From JAUIAI01 sp963732405 (GTDB lineage: Bacteria > Pseudomonadota > Gammaproteobacteria > Burkholderiales > Burkholderiaceae_E): 64,000 bases of DNA. Where the stretch lies: positions 1,054,001 to 1,118,000 of the forward strand of contig CAVSZG010000001.1 of NCBI GenBank assembly GCA_963732405.1, read 5' to 3'. The translations under genes were made by a program, and so were the position numbers. Shown here piece by piece: positions 31,598-40,020 of the stretch. Every line of letters begins with the position of its first letter. Position 1 is the first letter of the stretch. Below the pieces are notes generated by a model. That model worked only from the letters and a program-made list of their open reading frames with translations, ran no database searches and had not been told where the DNA came from.

Positions 31598-32422
31598 TCA
31601 TGCAGGGGTAGCCGACTGGCAGCCGACCGTGGTCAGCAGCTTGGCAGCGGATGGACTCATCAGGCGAGCCACCATGTCAGCCACTTTCCCGGATGGCGTT
31701 CCCCGGGTCACGATAAAGACGCGTTTGACATACGGATAGCGGCCGGCCAGCATCGTCTCGAGGCCGGGTTCCACGCGGTCGATCTCCAGCACATGCACAC
31801 GGCGGCGTTCGGCCAGCATCAGGCCCAGCGTCGTCACGCCCAGCGAGCCGGAAATGCGTTCGATCGCCTCGGTGGCATCGGTGTCGGTAGTCGCCACACG
31901 CACGCCTGGTCGCGCTTGTGCCAGCGCCACCGCCGCCGACATCGACGGGCTGATGGCGTGCAGGAAATGCGTATCGGAGTCGGACTGCGGTCGCATCACC
32001 AGGCGCACAGGCCGACCGTCGGCCCATTGGGGTGTTCGGGCGGCGTACAGATCTTCCAGTTCGTTCAATGCCAGACGGCGCAGCGGCACGTCGTCGTGCA
32101 CCGCCCAGACGATGGGCGTGCGGAACAGTTCATGCTCGATGAGGCCGGCCGCGCGTTCCTTGTCGCCGAGCTGGCGCGCCGAGACGGCGATGTCGATCGC
32201 GCCAGCCGCAACGGCTTTCAGCCCGCCACCGCTGCCCAGGTTGGGCACGAATCGTAGCGTGTGGGCATCGACGCCGTTGGCGATGCGTTGCAACGGGCCC
32301 AGACCGACGCCGGTGCCACCGATCTTCAGGTCACCATCGGAATGGGCATCCGGTGCATGACCGAGCAGGGGGGCGAGCAGTGCGCCGGCCAGGAATTGTC
32401 GGCGCGGGAGGGTGCGTGGCAT
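31598..32422 (-). CDS. Phosphate-type periplasmic binding protein (PstS-like, TAT signal)
   Basis: 274 residues with a twin-arginine-like signal (RTLPRRQFLAGALLAPLLG). The mature part KIGGTGVGLGPLQRIA and FVPNLGSGGGLKAVAAGAID matches the PBP-like fold of PstS relatives that bind oxyanions, and CQSATPA closes the protein. ATG 32422 places the RR motif at residues 6-7. The next gene on the same strand is the membrane GGDEF/EAL protein, 16 bp away. A ligand-binding protein that feeds the sensor domain of its partner is a reasonable inference. Confidence 0.72.
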   Translation of the reverse strand: MPRTLPRRQFLAGALLAPLLGHAPDAHSDGDLKIGGTGVGLGPLQRIANGVDAHTLRFVPNLGSGGGLKAVAAGAIDIAVSARQLGDKERAAGLIEHELFRTPIVWAVHDDVPLRRLALNELEDLYAARTPQWADGRPVRLVMRPQSDSDTHFLHAISPSMSAAVALAQARPGVRVATTDTDATEAIERISGSLGVTTLGLMLAERRRVHVLEIDRVEPGLETMLAGRYPYVKRVFIVTRGTPSGKVADMVARLMSPSAAKLLTTVGCQSATPA

Positions 32423-32566
32423 GGTCCAATCCCTTTGGTTGGCAGCTGGATAAACGCCAGGGCAGTGGTACCTGGTCGCTTGGCTACCCGTTGTATCGAC
32501 AGTGCACGCCGCCTCTTGAGGCTGCTGCCGTCGGCACACCGCCGCAGATACGCCTGCCGACCCCCG

Positions 32567-33451
32567 CTATTTCCTCGTTGTCGGCAACGAACAACCGGTC
32601 CAGAATGCCTCGCGCACCACCTGCAGCGTGACATGGCGGATCTCGAAGTGTTCGAGCAGTTCGTCGGTGGCCTGTCGGAGAAACGCGTCGTCGCCACCGC
32701 CGGCCGGCATCACCAGATGCGCAGTGAGAGCGATCTCGCTGGTGCCCATTGCCCAGACATGCAGATCGTTCACCTGCGTGACGCCGGGCAGATCAACGGT
32801 GTCCGGCACGCCGTCAAACAGCAGGTGCAACGACTGTCTGAACAGGCTCCAGGTCCCAACCACGATGATCGCCGCGATGAGCAGGCTCACCACCGGGTCC
32901 AGCCAGGTCCAGCCGAACCAGAGCGCCAGGGCGCCGGCCACCACCACCCCGGCCGAGACCAGCGCATCCGCCGCCATGTGCAGGAAGGCACCACGGATGT
33001 TCAGGTCGTGTTTGCTGCCGCGCATGAACAGCAGGGCGGTGGCGGTATTGATCAGAATTCCAATGCCCGCAACGACCATGATCGTCACACCCTCGACCGC
33101 TTGCGGCGATTGCAAGCGGTGCAAGGCTTCCCAGGCCAGCGACCCCATGGCCACCAGCAGCAGCAATGCATTGATGAAGGCAGCCACGATACTGGCCCGC
33201 TTCCAGCCGTAGGTGTGACGCACGTCAGGCCGTAACCGACCCGCCAGCGCGCCGCCCCAGGCCAGCACCAACCCGATCACGTCACTCAGGTTATGCCCGG
33301 CATCGGCCAGCAGGGCCAGCGAGTTGATTCGCCAGCCGACAAAGGCCTCCACGGCCACGAAGGCGATGTTCAAGCCGATACCGACGCAGAAGGCCGTGTT
33401 GAAGCTCGCCGGCGCGTGGCTGTGGCTGTGGTGGTGGTGGTCTGCGTTCAT
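32567..33451 (-). CDS. Cation diffusion facilitator metal exporter (CzcD/ZitB-like)
   Basis: 294 residues, six membrane helices. The His-rich N-terminus (DHHHHSHSHAP) and the metal site helices NSLALLADAGHNLSDV (H/D) and AFLHMAADALVSAGVV (H/D) are those of Zn/Co/Cd exporters, followed by the cytoplasmic ferredoxin-like domain (VNDLHVWAMGTSEIALTAHL). Probably Zn2+/H+ antiport at the inner membrane. The gene stands alone between the binding protein and the MBL-fold gene. Confidence 0.92.
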   Translation of the reverse strand: MNADHHHHSHSHAPASFNTAFCVGIGLNIAFVAVEAFVGWRINSLALLADAGHNLSDVIGLVLAWGGALAGRLRPDVRHTYGWKRASIVAAFINALLLLVAMGSLAWEALHRLQSPQAVEGVTIMVVAGIGILINTATALLFMRGSKHDLNIRGAFLHMAADALVSAGVVVAGALALWFGWTWLDPVVSLLIAAIIVVGTWSLFRQSLHLLFDGVPDTVDLPGVTQVNDLHVWAMGTSEIALTAHLVMPAGGGDDAFLRQATDELLEHFEIRHVTLQVVREAFWTGCSLPTTRK

Positions 33452-33527
33452 GACCGACTCATCTCACATCATCTGATTCAAAAACAATGCGTGGCCATTG
33501 CACGTGCCTTTGCATTCGACGGCGCGA

Positions 33528-34469
33528 TCATTCGCGTTCAAGCTCCAGATAGGTGCGATTCGCATTGCCAGGCATCAGCTCTGACGCATTGAGCAGTCGC
33601 ATGAACGGTGACCCATCGAACGACCGGACCGCGGCACCGATGTCGACACCGTCGTCGACTGCCTGCTTCATGTGGGCGCGCAGCGCCTGCAGATAGGCCT
33701 TTGTGTCGGCCTTCGCCGTGGCCAGATCGGTGATCCGACCGTGACCGGGCACCAGTATGGCGGGCCGCAGCTCTTCGATCGCGGCGAAGGTGTCGAGCCA
33801 GCGGCGCGTGTTGCTGACCGGGATCACACCGAGCAGACGGTCAACGTAGACCACGTCGCCCGTGAACAGAACCTTGGACTGTGGCAGCCAGACCATCATA
33901 TCGCCCGGCGTATGCGCGCCGCCACGATGCTTGAACTCGAATCTAACGCCACCCAGGTCGAGCACGGTATCGGTTCCCTCGATCGATCGCATGGGCAGGG
34001 CCGGCCTGGTGCCATCGGCTTTGTGGCCGAGCACGGCCTGCAGGCCCACGAGGTGGTCGTTGCCGCGATTGTGCATGTCGGGCAACGCGGCGGCGTGGGC
34101 GATGGACTCGGCACCCTGTGCCTGAAAGTAGTCGTTACCCAGCCAGCGATGATCCTGGCCACCGGTATTGATGACCCAGCGAATGGGCTGCCCGCTGATC
34201 CTGGCCGCAGCAGCGTGAATCTGGCGAGCCCCTTCAAGGGTGGCACCACTATCGATCAGCACGACGCCGGCTGGCGTGACGACCAAGCCGATGTTGGCAT
34301 TGAGCCCTTCGTTGTCGGCGTTGCGAGCACCCAGGTCGCCGATATGCGCGTATACGTCATCGGCGACGCGCTGGAACTCGACTGTGACGGCATTGGCCAC
34401 CCCAGCCGCGACCAGGAGCGTGGCCGGTACCAGCCGGCGGATCAGGCGGGTGACGTTTGCGCGCAGCAT
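33528..34469 (-). CDS. Exported MBL-fold metallo-hydrolase with altered metal motif
   Basis: 313 residues with a signal peptide (LVPATLLVAAGVANA). The MBL fold is visible as NIGLVVTPAGVVLIDSGAT, HTPGDMMVWLPQSKVLFTGD and LVPGHGRITD. In place of the HxHxDH motif it has NTGGQDHRWLGNDYF, so the first two histidines are missing while D and H remain; the later His and the Asp of FTGD are kept. This variant is seen in a group linked to quinoprotein systems. ATG 34469 follows AAGGAAG. Divergent from GAPDH-arsJ. Confidence 0.78.
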   Translation of the reverse strand: MLRANVTRLIRRLVPATLLVAAGVANAVTVEFQRVADDVYAHIGDLGARNADNEGLNANIGLVVTPAGVVLIDSGATLEGARQIHAAAARISGQPIRWVINTGGQDHRWLGNDYFQAQGAESIAHAAALPDMHNRGNDHLVGLQAVLGHKADGTRPALPMRSIEGTDTVLDLGGVRFEFKHRGGAHTPGDMMVWLPQSKVLFTGDVVYVDRLLGVIPVSNTRRWLDTFAAIEELRPAILVPGHGRITDLATAKADTKAYLQALRAHMKQAVDDGVDIGAAVRSFDGSPFMRLLNASELMPGNANRTYLELERE

Positions 34470-34658
34470 GGCAACTTCCTTGCAGGTCCGGATCGTCATC
34501 GTACCGGCTCAGGCACGACATTCACGGGCAGGACATCATCGGCGACAACGCTGGACTCCGGGACCGGGTCGGCATCAATCACACGATGGCTTCCGGCAGG
34601 AAGAGGGCATGTGGTCAGCGCCAGAGCCGGGCGGCCTTCAGATCTCCGGATGTCATCT

Positions 34659-34696
34659 ATTCGTCATACTGGCGTTCTATCATTCGAATATGCTGG
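34659..34696. promoter_or_regulatory. Tandem ATTCG...CTGG repeats upstream of GAPDH-arsJ
   Basis: ATTCGTCATACTGG (34659-34672) and ATTCGAATATGCTGG (34682-34696) are direct repeats 23 bp apart in an AT-rich patch 40-78 bp before the GAPDH start. The second contains the palindrome ATTCGAAT, which resembles ArsR-type operator half-sites in ars operons. Regulation by an arsenic-responsive ArsR encoded elsewhere is inferred; no intact arsR is in the window. Confidence 0.45.
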
Positions 34697-34736
34697 AAAT
34701 ATAAGATCAATCAAAAACCCGCTTGGCAGAATTGCA

Positions 34737-35780
34737 ATGAGAGTTGGTATCAATGGCATGGGCCGCATCGGCCGCCTGGCGCTGCGCGCCGCTTTTGGCG
34801 CGGCTGAGCGGCCGTCTGACGATCCGCGCGCCGGCAATCGCCTGTCGGTAGTCCACCTCAATGAGCTCAAGGGGGGCGCCGCGGCCACCGCCCATCTGCT
34901 GCAGTTCGACAGTGTCCAGGGACGCTGGCGGGCGGATATTGCGACCGACGGCGAAGCCGCCATCCGGATCGATGATCACAGGCTGGGCTTTTCCTCGCAT
35001 GCCGTTGCTGCGGACATCCCCTGGGGCGACCTGGGCGTCGATCTGGTTCTCGAATGCACCGGCAAATTCCTCACGCCCGACACCCTGCAAGGCCATCTGG
35101 ATCGTGGTGCCAAGCGGGTCATCGTCGCCGCGCCGGTCAAGGTGGGCGACGTGCTCAATATCGTGGTGGGCATCAACCATGATCGATACGAGCCCGCCAG
35201 GCACCGAATCGTCACCGCGGCCTCCTGCACGACCAACTGCCTGGCTCCGGTGGTGAAGGTGATTCATGAATCGATCGGCATCCGCCATGGTCAGATCACC
35301 ACGATTCACGATCCGACCAACACGAATCTGGTGGTCGACGCCCCGCACAAGGATCTGCGCCGCGCGCGCAGCGCGATGCTCAGTCTCGCGCCGACCACCA
35401 CCGGCAGTGCAACCGCCATTGCCCTGATCTACCCGGAGCTCAAGGGCAGGCTCAACGGACACGCCGTTCGGGCGCCGGTGCTCAACGCGTCGCTGACTGA
35501 CTGCGTGTTCGAATTGCAGCGCAAGACCAGCGTCGACGAAGTGAACCAGTTGTTCGCCGAAGCGGCAAAGGGCTCGCTGGCCGGCATTCTGGGCTACGAG
35601 CAACGGCCACTGGTCAGCGCCGACTACGCCCGCGACACGCGCAGCAGCATCGTCGATGGCTTGTCGACCATGGTGACCGATGACACCATGCTTAAGGTCT
35701 ATGCCTGGTACGACAACGAGATGGGCTATGCCTGCCGCATGGTGGATCTGGCCTGCATTCTGCACGAGCAAGGCCTCTGA
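34737..35780 (+). CDS. ArsJ-associated glyceraldehyde-3-phosphate dehydrogenase
   Basis: 347 residues, complete GAPDH: RVGINGMGRIGRLALRAAFG (NAD site), the catalytic cysteine in AASCTTNCLAPVVKV, THDPTNTNL-like loop TIHDPTNTNLVVDAPHKDLR, PTTTGSATAIALI, and WYDNEMGYACRMVDL. The short inserts and the partner gene identify the form that uses arsenate instead of phosphate to make 1-arseno-3-phosphoglycerate, exported by ArsJ. ATG 34737 is chosen because it begins the conserved first strand; the ribosome site is weak. Gap to arsJ is 17 bp. Confidence 0.88.
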   Translation: MRVGINGMGRIGRLALRAAFGAAERPSDDPRAGNRLSVVHLNELKGGAAATAHLLQFDSVQGRWRADIATDGEAAIRIDDHRLGFSSHAVAADIPWGDLGVDLVLECTGKFLTPDTLQGHLDRGAKRVIVAAPVKVGDVLNIVVGINHDRYEPARHRIVTAASCTTNCLAPVVKVIHESIGIRHGQITTIHDPTNTNLVVDAPHKDLRRARSAMLSLAPTTTGSATAIALIYPELKGRLNGHAVRAPVLNASLTDCVFELQRKTSVDEVNQLFAEAAKGSLAGILGYEQRPLVSADYARDTRSSIVDGLSTMVTDDTMLKVYAWYDNEMGYACRMVDLACILHEQGL

Positions 35781-35797
35781 GCGAATCTGTCTTGACG

Positions 35798-37051
35798 ATG
35801 AACACGGGTACACGCAACTACGCCATCGTCACGGCGGCGTATTGGGGTTTCACGCTCAGCGACGGTGCGCTGCGCATGCTGGTGCTGCTGCACTTCTACC
35901 GCCTGGGCTACTCACCGTTCACGCTCGCCTTCCTGTTCCTGCTTTATGAGGCAATGGGCGTGGTCGCGAATCTGATCGGCGGCTGGCTGGCTACCCGCTA
36001 CGGTATCAAGCGCATGCTGACCGTAGGCTTGTTCACCGAGATCACGGGCTTTCTGCTGATGTCGGCACTGTCGCCGACCTGGTCAGTCGCCTTGTCGGTC
36101 GCGTGGGTGGTCGGGGCCCAGGGCATCTGCGGCGTGGCCAAGGATCTGACAAAAACCGCGAGCAAGTCGGCGATCAAGGCGACAGCGGGTGAGGCATCCG
36201 GGCAGTTGTTCAAATGGGTCGCGTTTTTCACCGGCAGCAAGAACGCGATGAAGGGCGTGGGCTTTTTCCTGGGCGGGCTGTTGCTGCAGACCCTGGGCTT
36301 TCAATCGGCGCTTTGGGCGATGGCCGCGCTGCTGGCGATCGTGCTCGTGGGTGTCATCGCTTTCGTGCCGCCGCTGATGGGCAAGGGCAAGGCGTCCCGA
36401 TCGGCCAGGGAGTTGTTCGGCAAGAATCGGGGCATCAATCTGCTGGCCGCGGCAAGAGTGGCGCTGTTCGGTGCGCGGGACGTGTGGTTCGTGGTGGGTG
36501 TGCCGGTGTTCCTGTATGCGTCGGGATGGACCTTCACAATGGTCAGCGGCTTCGTGGCGCTCTGGACCATCGGCTATGGCGTGGTGCAGGCCATTGCCCC
36601 ATCGATCGTGCGCCGCAGTGATGATGGGCTCAGCGCCGAGGTGCCGGCGGCGCGGCTCTGGTCGGGGCTGCTGGCGATCGTGCCGATGTCATTGGCGGCA
36701 CTGGTGGCGCTGGATGTGCCCAGGCTGGAATGGGTGGTCGTAGTCGGGCTCGGCGTGTTCGGCTTCGCGTTTGCCGTCAATTCCTCGGTGCACTCCTACC
36801 TGGTCCTCGCTTATGCCGGCTCCGAGAAGGCCGCCGAGGATGTCGGCTTTTACTATGCCGCGAATGCGCTGGGGCGCTTCTTTGGCACGCTCCTGTCGGG
36901 CCTGCTGTATCAATGGGGCGGTTTGTTGTTCTCCCTGGTTGGCTCGGCGACGATGCTGGCCGTTTGCTGGCTGGTGACGCTCGCGTTGCCCCTGAGTTCG
37001 CCGGAAAGGATGTCGCTTCAGCGTGAGGACACGAGCATCGGCACCCGCTGA
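35798..37051 (+). CDS. arsJ: Organoarsenical efflux MFS transporter ArsJ
   Basis: 417 residues, 12 membrane helices. The N-terminus NYAIVTAAYWGFTLSDGALR followed by MLVLLHFYRLGYSPFTLAFL is characteristic of ArsJ, as is KDLTKTASKSAIKATA in the first cytoplasmic loop region. It exports 1-arseno-3-phosphoglycerate made by the upstream GAPDH, giving arsenate resistance. The start at 35798 is preferred to a TTG six bases earlier. The usual arsR partner is absent from this locus. Confidence 0.92.
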   Translation: MNTGTRNYAIVTAAYWGFTLSDGALRMLVLLHFYRLGYSPFTLAFLFLLYEAMGVVANLIGGWLATRYGIKRMLTVGLFTEITGFLLMSALSPTWSVALSVAWVVGAQGICGVAKDLTKTASKSAIKATAGEASGQLFKWVAFFTGSKNAMKGVGFFLGGLLLQTLGFQSALWAMAALLAIVLVGVIAFVPPLMGKGKASRSARELFGKNRGINLLAAARVALFGARDVWFVVGVPVFLYASGWTFTMVSGFVALWTIGYGVVQAIAPSIVRRSDDGLSAEVPAARLWSGLLAIVPMSLAALVALDVPRLEWVVVVGLGVFGFAFAVNSSVHSYLVLAYAGSEKAAEDVGFYYAANALGRFFGTLLSGLLYQWGGLLFSLVGSATMLAVCWLVTLALPLSSPERMSLQREDTSIGTR

Positions 37052-37194
37052 ACCATGGTTGCCGCCACCTGGGTTGCGCCGATGATGGTTGGACTTGGCG
37101 CGCGAGCGTCTCGATTAGCTCGATCACCCGGATACGATCTGCATTCGGGTCGATATTCTCGATCGCCTATCGGGCTGATCGCGTGATTCGAATG

Positions 37195-37434
37195 TCATAG
37201 CTTGCCAAGACGCCTCAAATCTTTGAGGACCCTCTCGAATGAATAGTCGGGTTCCGGCTCCCGCGCTTCAAAGGCCAGGACATCATCTGCATCTTCGGAT
37301 AAGGCCATTCTCACGGCATCGTTGACCAGGTCGGACATCGATTGTTCGGTTTCCACCGACTTCAGGCGTAGCGCGCGGTGCATTTCAGCATTGAAATACA
37401 CAGTGGTTCGCTTGAGCGCTTCGTTGGCCATCAA
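37195..37434 (-). CDS. Ribbon-helix-helix (CopG-like) antitoxin, apparently orphan
   Basis: 79 residues: KRTTVYFNAEMHRALRLKSV and TEQSMSDLVNDAVRMALSED form a ribbon-helix-helix domain, followed by an acidic toxin-binding tail (FEAREPEPDYSFERVLKDL). Such antitoxins are normally followed by a RelE-type toxin; the 143 bp downstream on this strand (37194-37052) hold no complete frame, so the partner is lost or elsewhere. Confidence 0.68.
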   Translation of the reverse strand: MMANEALKRTTVYFNAEMHRALRLKSVETEQSMSDLVNDAVRMALSEDADDVLAFEAREPEPDYSFERVLKDLRRLGKL

Positions 37435-37492
37435 TGTGCTGCCCGGTTATGGTCTGACCCGGCTGAAACAGGTGGCTGGCACTTGACACCGG

Positions 37493-37696
37493 GTGCGCGC
37501 GATCGGGATGATGATGGACTACTGGGCGCCGAATCTGGGCAATGATGGCCCGGGTGCCGAATATGTGGCCACCCTTAGCACCGATGAACACGACCGTCTG
37601 GAACGCGCCGTTCGGGCCGCGTACCTGGATGGTGAGCCGGATGGGCCTCGCAGCTATGCTGCCTTGGCATGGGCGGTCAAAGGTGTTGTCCCTTGA
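37493..37696 (+). pseudogene. C-terminal remnant of a SAM-dependent methyltransferase
   Basis: The peptide MMDYWAPNLGNDGPGAEYVA, then TLSTDEHDRLERAVRAAYL and SYAALAWAVKG matches the last 60 residues of class I methyltransferases of the type ending DDYWxPFLGGQGPAPAYV...LTARAWAVRG. Nothing upstream encodes the Rossmann core, and there is no ribosome site. The rest of 37435-37781 shows no gene. Confidence 0.5.
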
Positions 37697-37781
37697 GAGA
37701 CCGCTCCGGCGCCGCCGTTGCTGCACCCAGTGACACCGATCATCGGCCGGCTTGTCTGGTCTGACTTAAGGCGGTGCGTGG

Positions 37782-39920
37782 ATGGGCGATATCGATCCCA
37801 TGAACGCCACCAGCCTTTCCTCATCGCCATCAACCGATACTGACAGCCGTGCCAGTCGACCGGCACGAGCGACCCCGTTCCGGTTGACCCGCTACTTCTC
37901 GCTGACCAGTCTGATCGGTCTGCTGGTCGTCACTGCGTCGCTGTTCTGGACCTACCGTGAGCTGACCGAACGCCAGTTGATCGAGCATGAAAGCCGGGCC
38001 AATGCCGACCTGACGCAGGCATTTGCCAATGCGGTCTGGGCCACGCATCGCGACTTCGTGCTGGGTTCGTCGGGGCGCACTCGGGATGCCCTGGTGGCCG
38101 ACCCGGCCCAGACTCGCCTGCTGGCCGATGTGCATGCCCAGATGAAAGGCCTGCCGATCGCCAAGGTCAAGGTTTACAACCTGGACGGAGTGACGGTGTT
38201 CTCGACTGACGCGCGTCAGATCGGTGAAAGCCGGCAGTCGAATGCAGGCTTCCAGGGTGCCGCGGCGGGTCAAGTGATGAGCAACATTACGTTCCGCGAG
38301 AAATTCGACGCATTCGAGAAGCAGATCGCGAACCGCAGCCTGATCGCATCGTACATCCCGGTTCGAACCAAGCCCGATGGTGCGATCGAAGGCGTGTTCG
38401 AGGTCTACTCCGACGTGACCGATCTGGTGAGCAGGCAGTCACGGGCTCAGTGGCGCATTGCGGCAGTGGTGGTTGCCTTGCTCGCCACTTTGTACCTGTT
38501 CCTTTCCCTGGTCGTGCGCAAGGCCGACGCGATCCTGTCGGCGCAGGAGCGCGATCGCGCCAGCAAGGAGGCGGAGATCCGCCACCGCGCCTATCACGAC
38601 GCGCTCACGGGTCTGCCCAACCGGGCCTATTTTGCCGAACGGCTGGACGAGGTGATCGGCGCGGCCGGACGCCATGGCCACATCTGTGCCCTGATGTTCA
38701 TCGATCTGGACCGGTTCAAGATTGTTAATGACAGCCTGGGCCATCACGCGGGCGATCTACTGCTGCAGCAGGTCGCCAGACTGTTCGAGCGCCACCTGCA
38801 CGATGGCGACCTGCTGTTCCGCATGGGCGGCGACGAGTTCACGATCATTCTGCCGAACATTAGCGCCCCAGAGGACGCGGCTTATATGGCCCGTCGGATT
38901 GCCAGCGCGCTGGAAGAACCGATTCTGATTCACGAACACGAGCTGTCCGTGGGTGCGACGATCGGCATCGCCATCTTTCCGGGCGACGGTGAGCGGGCCG
39001 AAGCGCTGATCAAGAATGCCGATGCGGCAATGTACGCGGCCAAGGCCTCTGGTCGAGGCGGTCATGCTTTTTACCGCACCGAGATGAACCTGCGCGCCTC
39101 GCAACGCCTGAGCCTGGAGACCGCGCTGCAGAAGGGATTCCGTGATGGTGAGTTCGCGCTCTATTACCAGCCCAGGCTGGACGCCGGCTCGCGGCGGGTG
39201 GTGGCGGTCGAGGCCCTGCTGCGCTGGGTCAGCCCGACCCGTGGCGTCGTGCTGCCAGCCTCGTTCATTGGCGTGCTCGAGGATATCGGCATGATGCCGA
39301 TCGTCGGCGAGTGGGTGCTGCGCAACGCCTGCCTGCAGGTCAGGCGTTGGCACGAGCAGGGGTTCGCAACGCTGCGTGTGTCGGTCAATGTGTCGCCGGT
39401 CCAGTTCCAGAGTGACACCTTCGTCGCCTCGGTCGCGCGCGTGCTCCAGGAGACCGGAGCACCGGCTGGGTCGATCGAACTCGAATTGACCGAATCGCTG
39501 CTGATCGAAGACGCGCCGAAGACCAGCGAGACCATCAGTGCGCTCAAGTCACTGGGACTGCGGATATCGATCGACGACTTCGGTACCGGCTATTCCTCAC
39601 TGAATTACCTGCGGAAGTTCCCGGTCGACTACCTGAAGATAGATCGCAGCTTCGTGTCCGATATTCCGGCCAATCCGCGCGACAGCGCGGTCGCCACAGC
39701 AATCATCGACCTGGCGAAGTCACTCGACATGACCGTTGTCGCCGAAGGCGTCGAGAACGAAGCACAGGCGGCCTTTTTTACCAATGCGAGCTGCCATGAG
39801 TTGCAAGGCTTCCTGTTCAGCCGACCCTTGCCGGTGGATCAGTTGAACGGCGTGCTCAGTTCGCTGGTGGATAGTGTGACCAGCGAGCGTCTGCCGGCGG
39901 TGACTGCACACGAGGCCTGA
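37782..39920 (+). CDS. Membrane GGDEF/EAL cyclic-di-GMP protein (B)
   Basis: 712 residues: a membrane helix at about 41-60, a periplasmic region of about 160 residues (KVKVYNLDGVTVFSTDARQI suggests a double-Cache-like sensor), a second helix near 224-244, then GGDEF (DALTGLPNRAYF, FIDLDRFKIVNDSLGHHAGD, RMGGDEFTIIL) and EAL (VEALLRWVSPTRG, NVSPVQFQ, TESLLIEDAP, IDDFGTGYSSLNYL, KIDRSFV, AEGVENEAQ). Both active sites are canonical. A second ATG at 37800 is possible. It is not closely similar to the protein at 30 kb. Confidence 0.92.
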   Translation: MGDIDPMNATSLSSSPSTDTDSRASRPARATPFRLTRYFSLTSLIGLLVVTASLFWTYRELTERQLIEHESRANADLTQAFANAVWATHRDFVLGSSGRTRDALVADPAQTRLLADVHAQMKGLPIAKVKVYNLDGVTVFSTDARQIGESRQSNAGFQGAAAGQVMSNITFREKFDAFEKQIANRSLIASYIPVRTKPDGAIEGVFEVYSDVTDLVSRQSRAQWRIAAVVVALLATLYLFLSLVVRKADAILSAQERDRASKEAEIRHRAYHDALTGLPNRAYFAERLDEVIGAAGRHGHICALMFIDLDRFKIVNDSLGHHAGDLLLQQVARLFERHLHDGDLLFRMGGDEFTIILPNISAPEDAAYMARRIASALEEPILIHEHELSVGATIGIAIFPGDGERAEALIKNADAAMYAAKASGRGGHAFYRTEMNLRASQRLSLETALQKGFRDGEFALYYQPRLDAGSRRVVAVEALLRWVSPTRGVVLPASFIGVLEDIGMMPIVGEWVLRNACLQVRRWHEQGFATLRVSVNVSPVQFQSDTFVASVARVLQETGAPAGSIELELTESLLIEDAPKTSETISALKSLGLRISIDDFGTGYSSLNYLRKFPVDYLKIDRSFVSDIPANPRDSAVATAIIDLAKSLDMTVVAEGVENEAQAAFFTNASCHELQGFLFSRPLPVDQLNGVLSSLVDSVTSERLPAVTAHEA

Positions 39921-39951
39921 ACGGTTCAGCGGATTTCGCGCCGACCGGCCG

Positions 39952-39975
39952 GGGTGATCGTCGGCACGATCACCC
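39952..39975. terminator. Hairpin between convergent genes (candidate bidirectional terminator)
   Basis: GGGTGATCGT-CGGC-ACGATCACCC is a perfect 10-bp stem with a 4-base loop, 31 bp past the GGDEF/EAL stop and 45 bp before the end of the convergent TAXI gene. No T-run follows on either strand, so termination is inferred from stem strength and position. Confidence 0.55.
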
Positions 39976-40020
39976 GAATTCGACAGCGTATCGGGTTCCT
40001 GGCCTGGGAATGCAGGCCGA

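Noticed and set aside
33672..34736. Long plus-strand extension in frame with GAPDH.
   Set aside because: It is antisense to the MBL-fold gene and the GAPDH domain starts exactly at 34737; no ribosome site or domain upstream.
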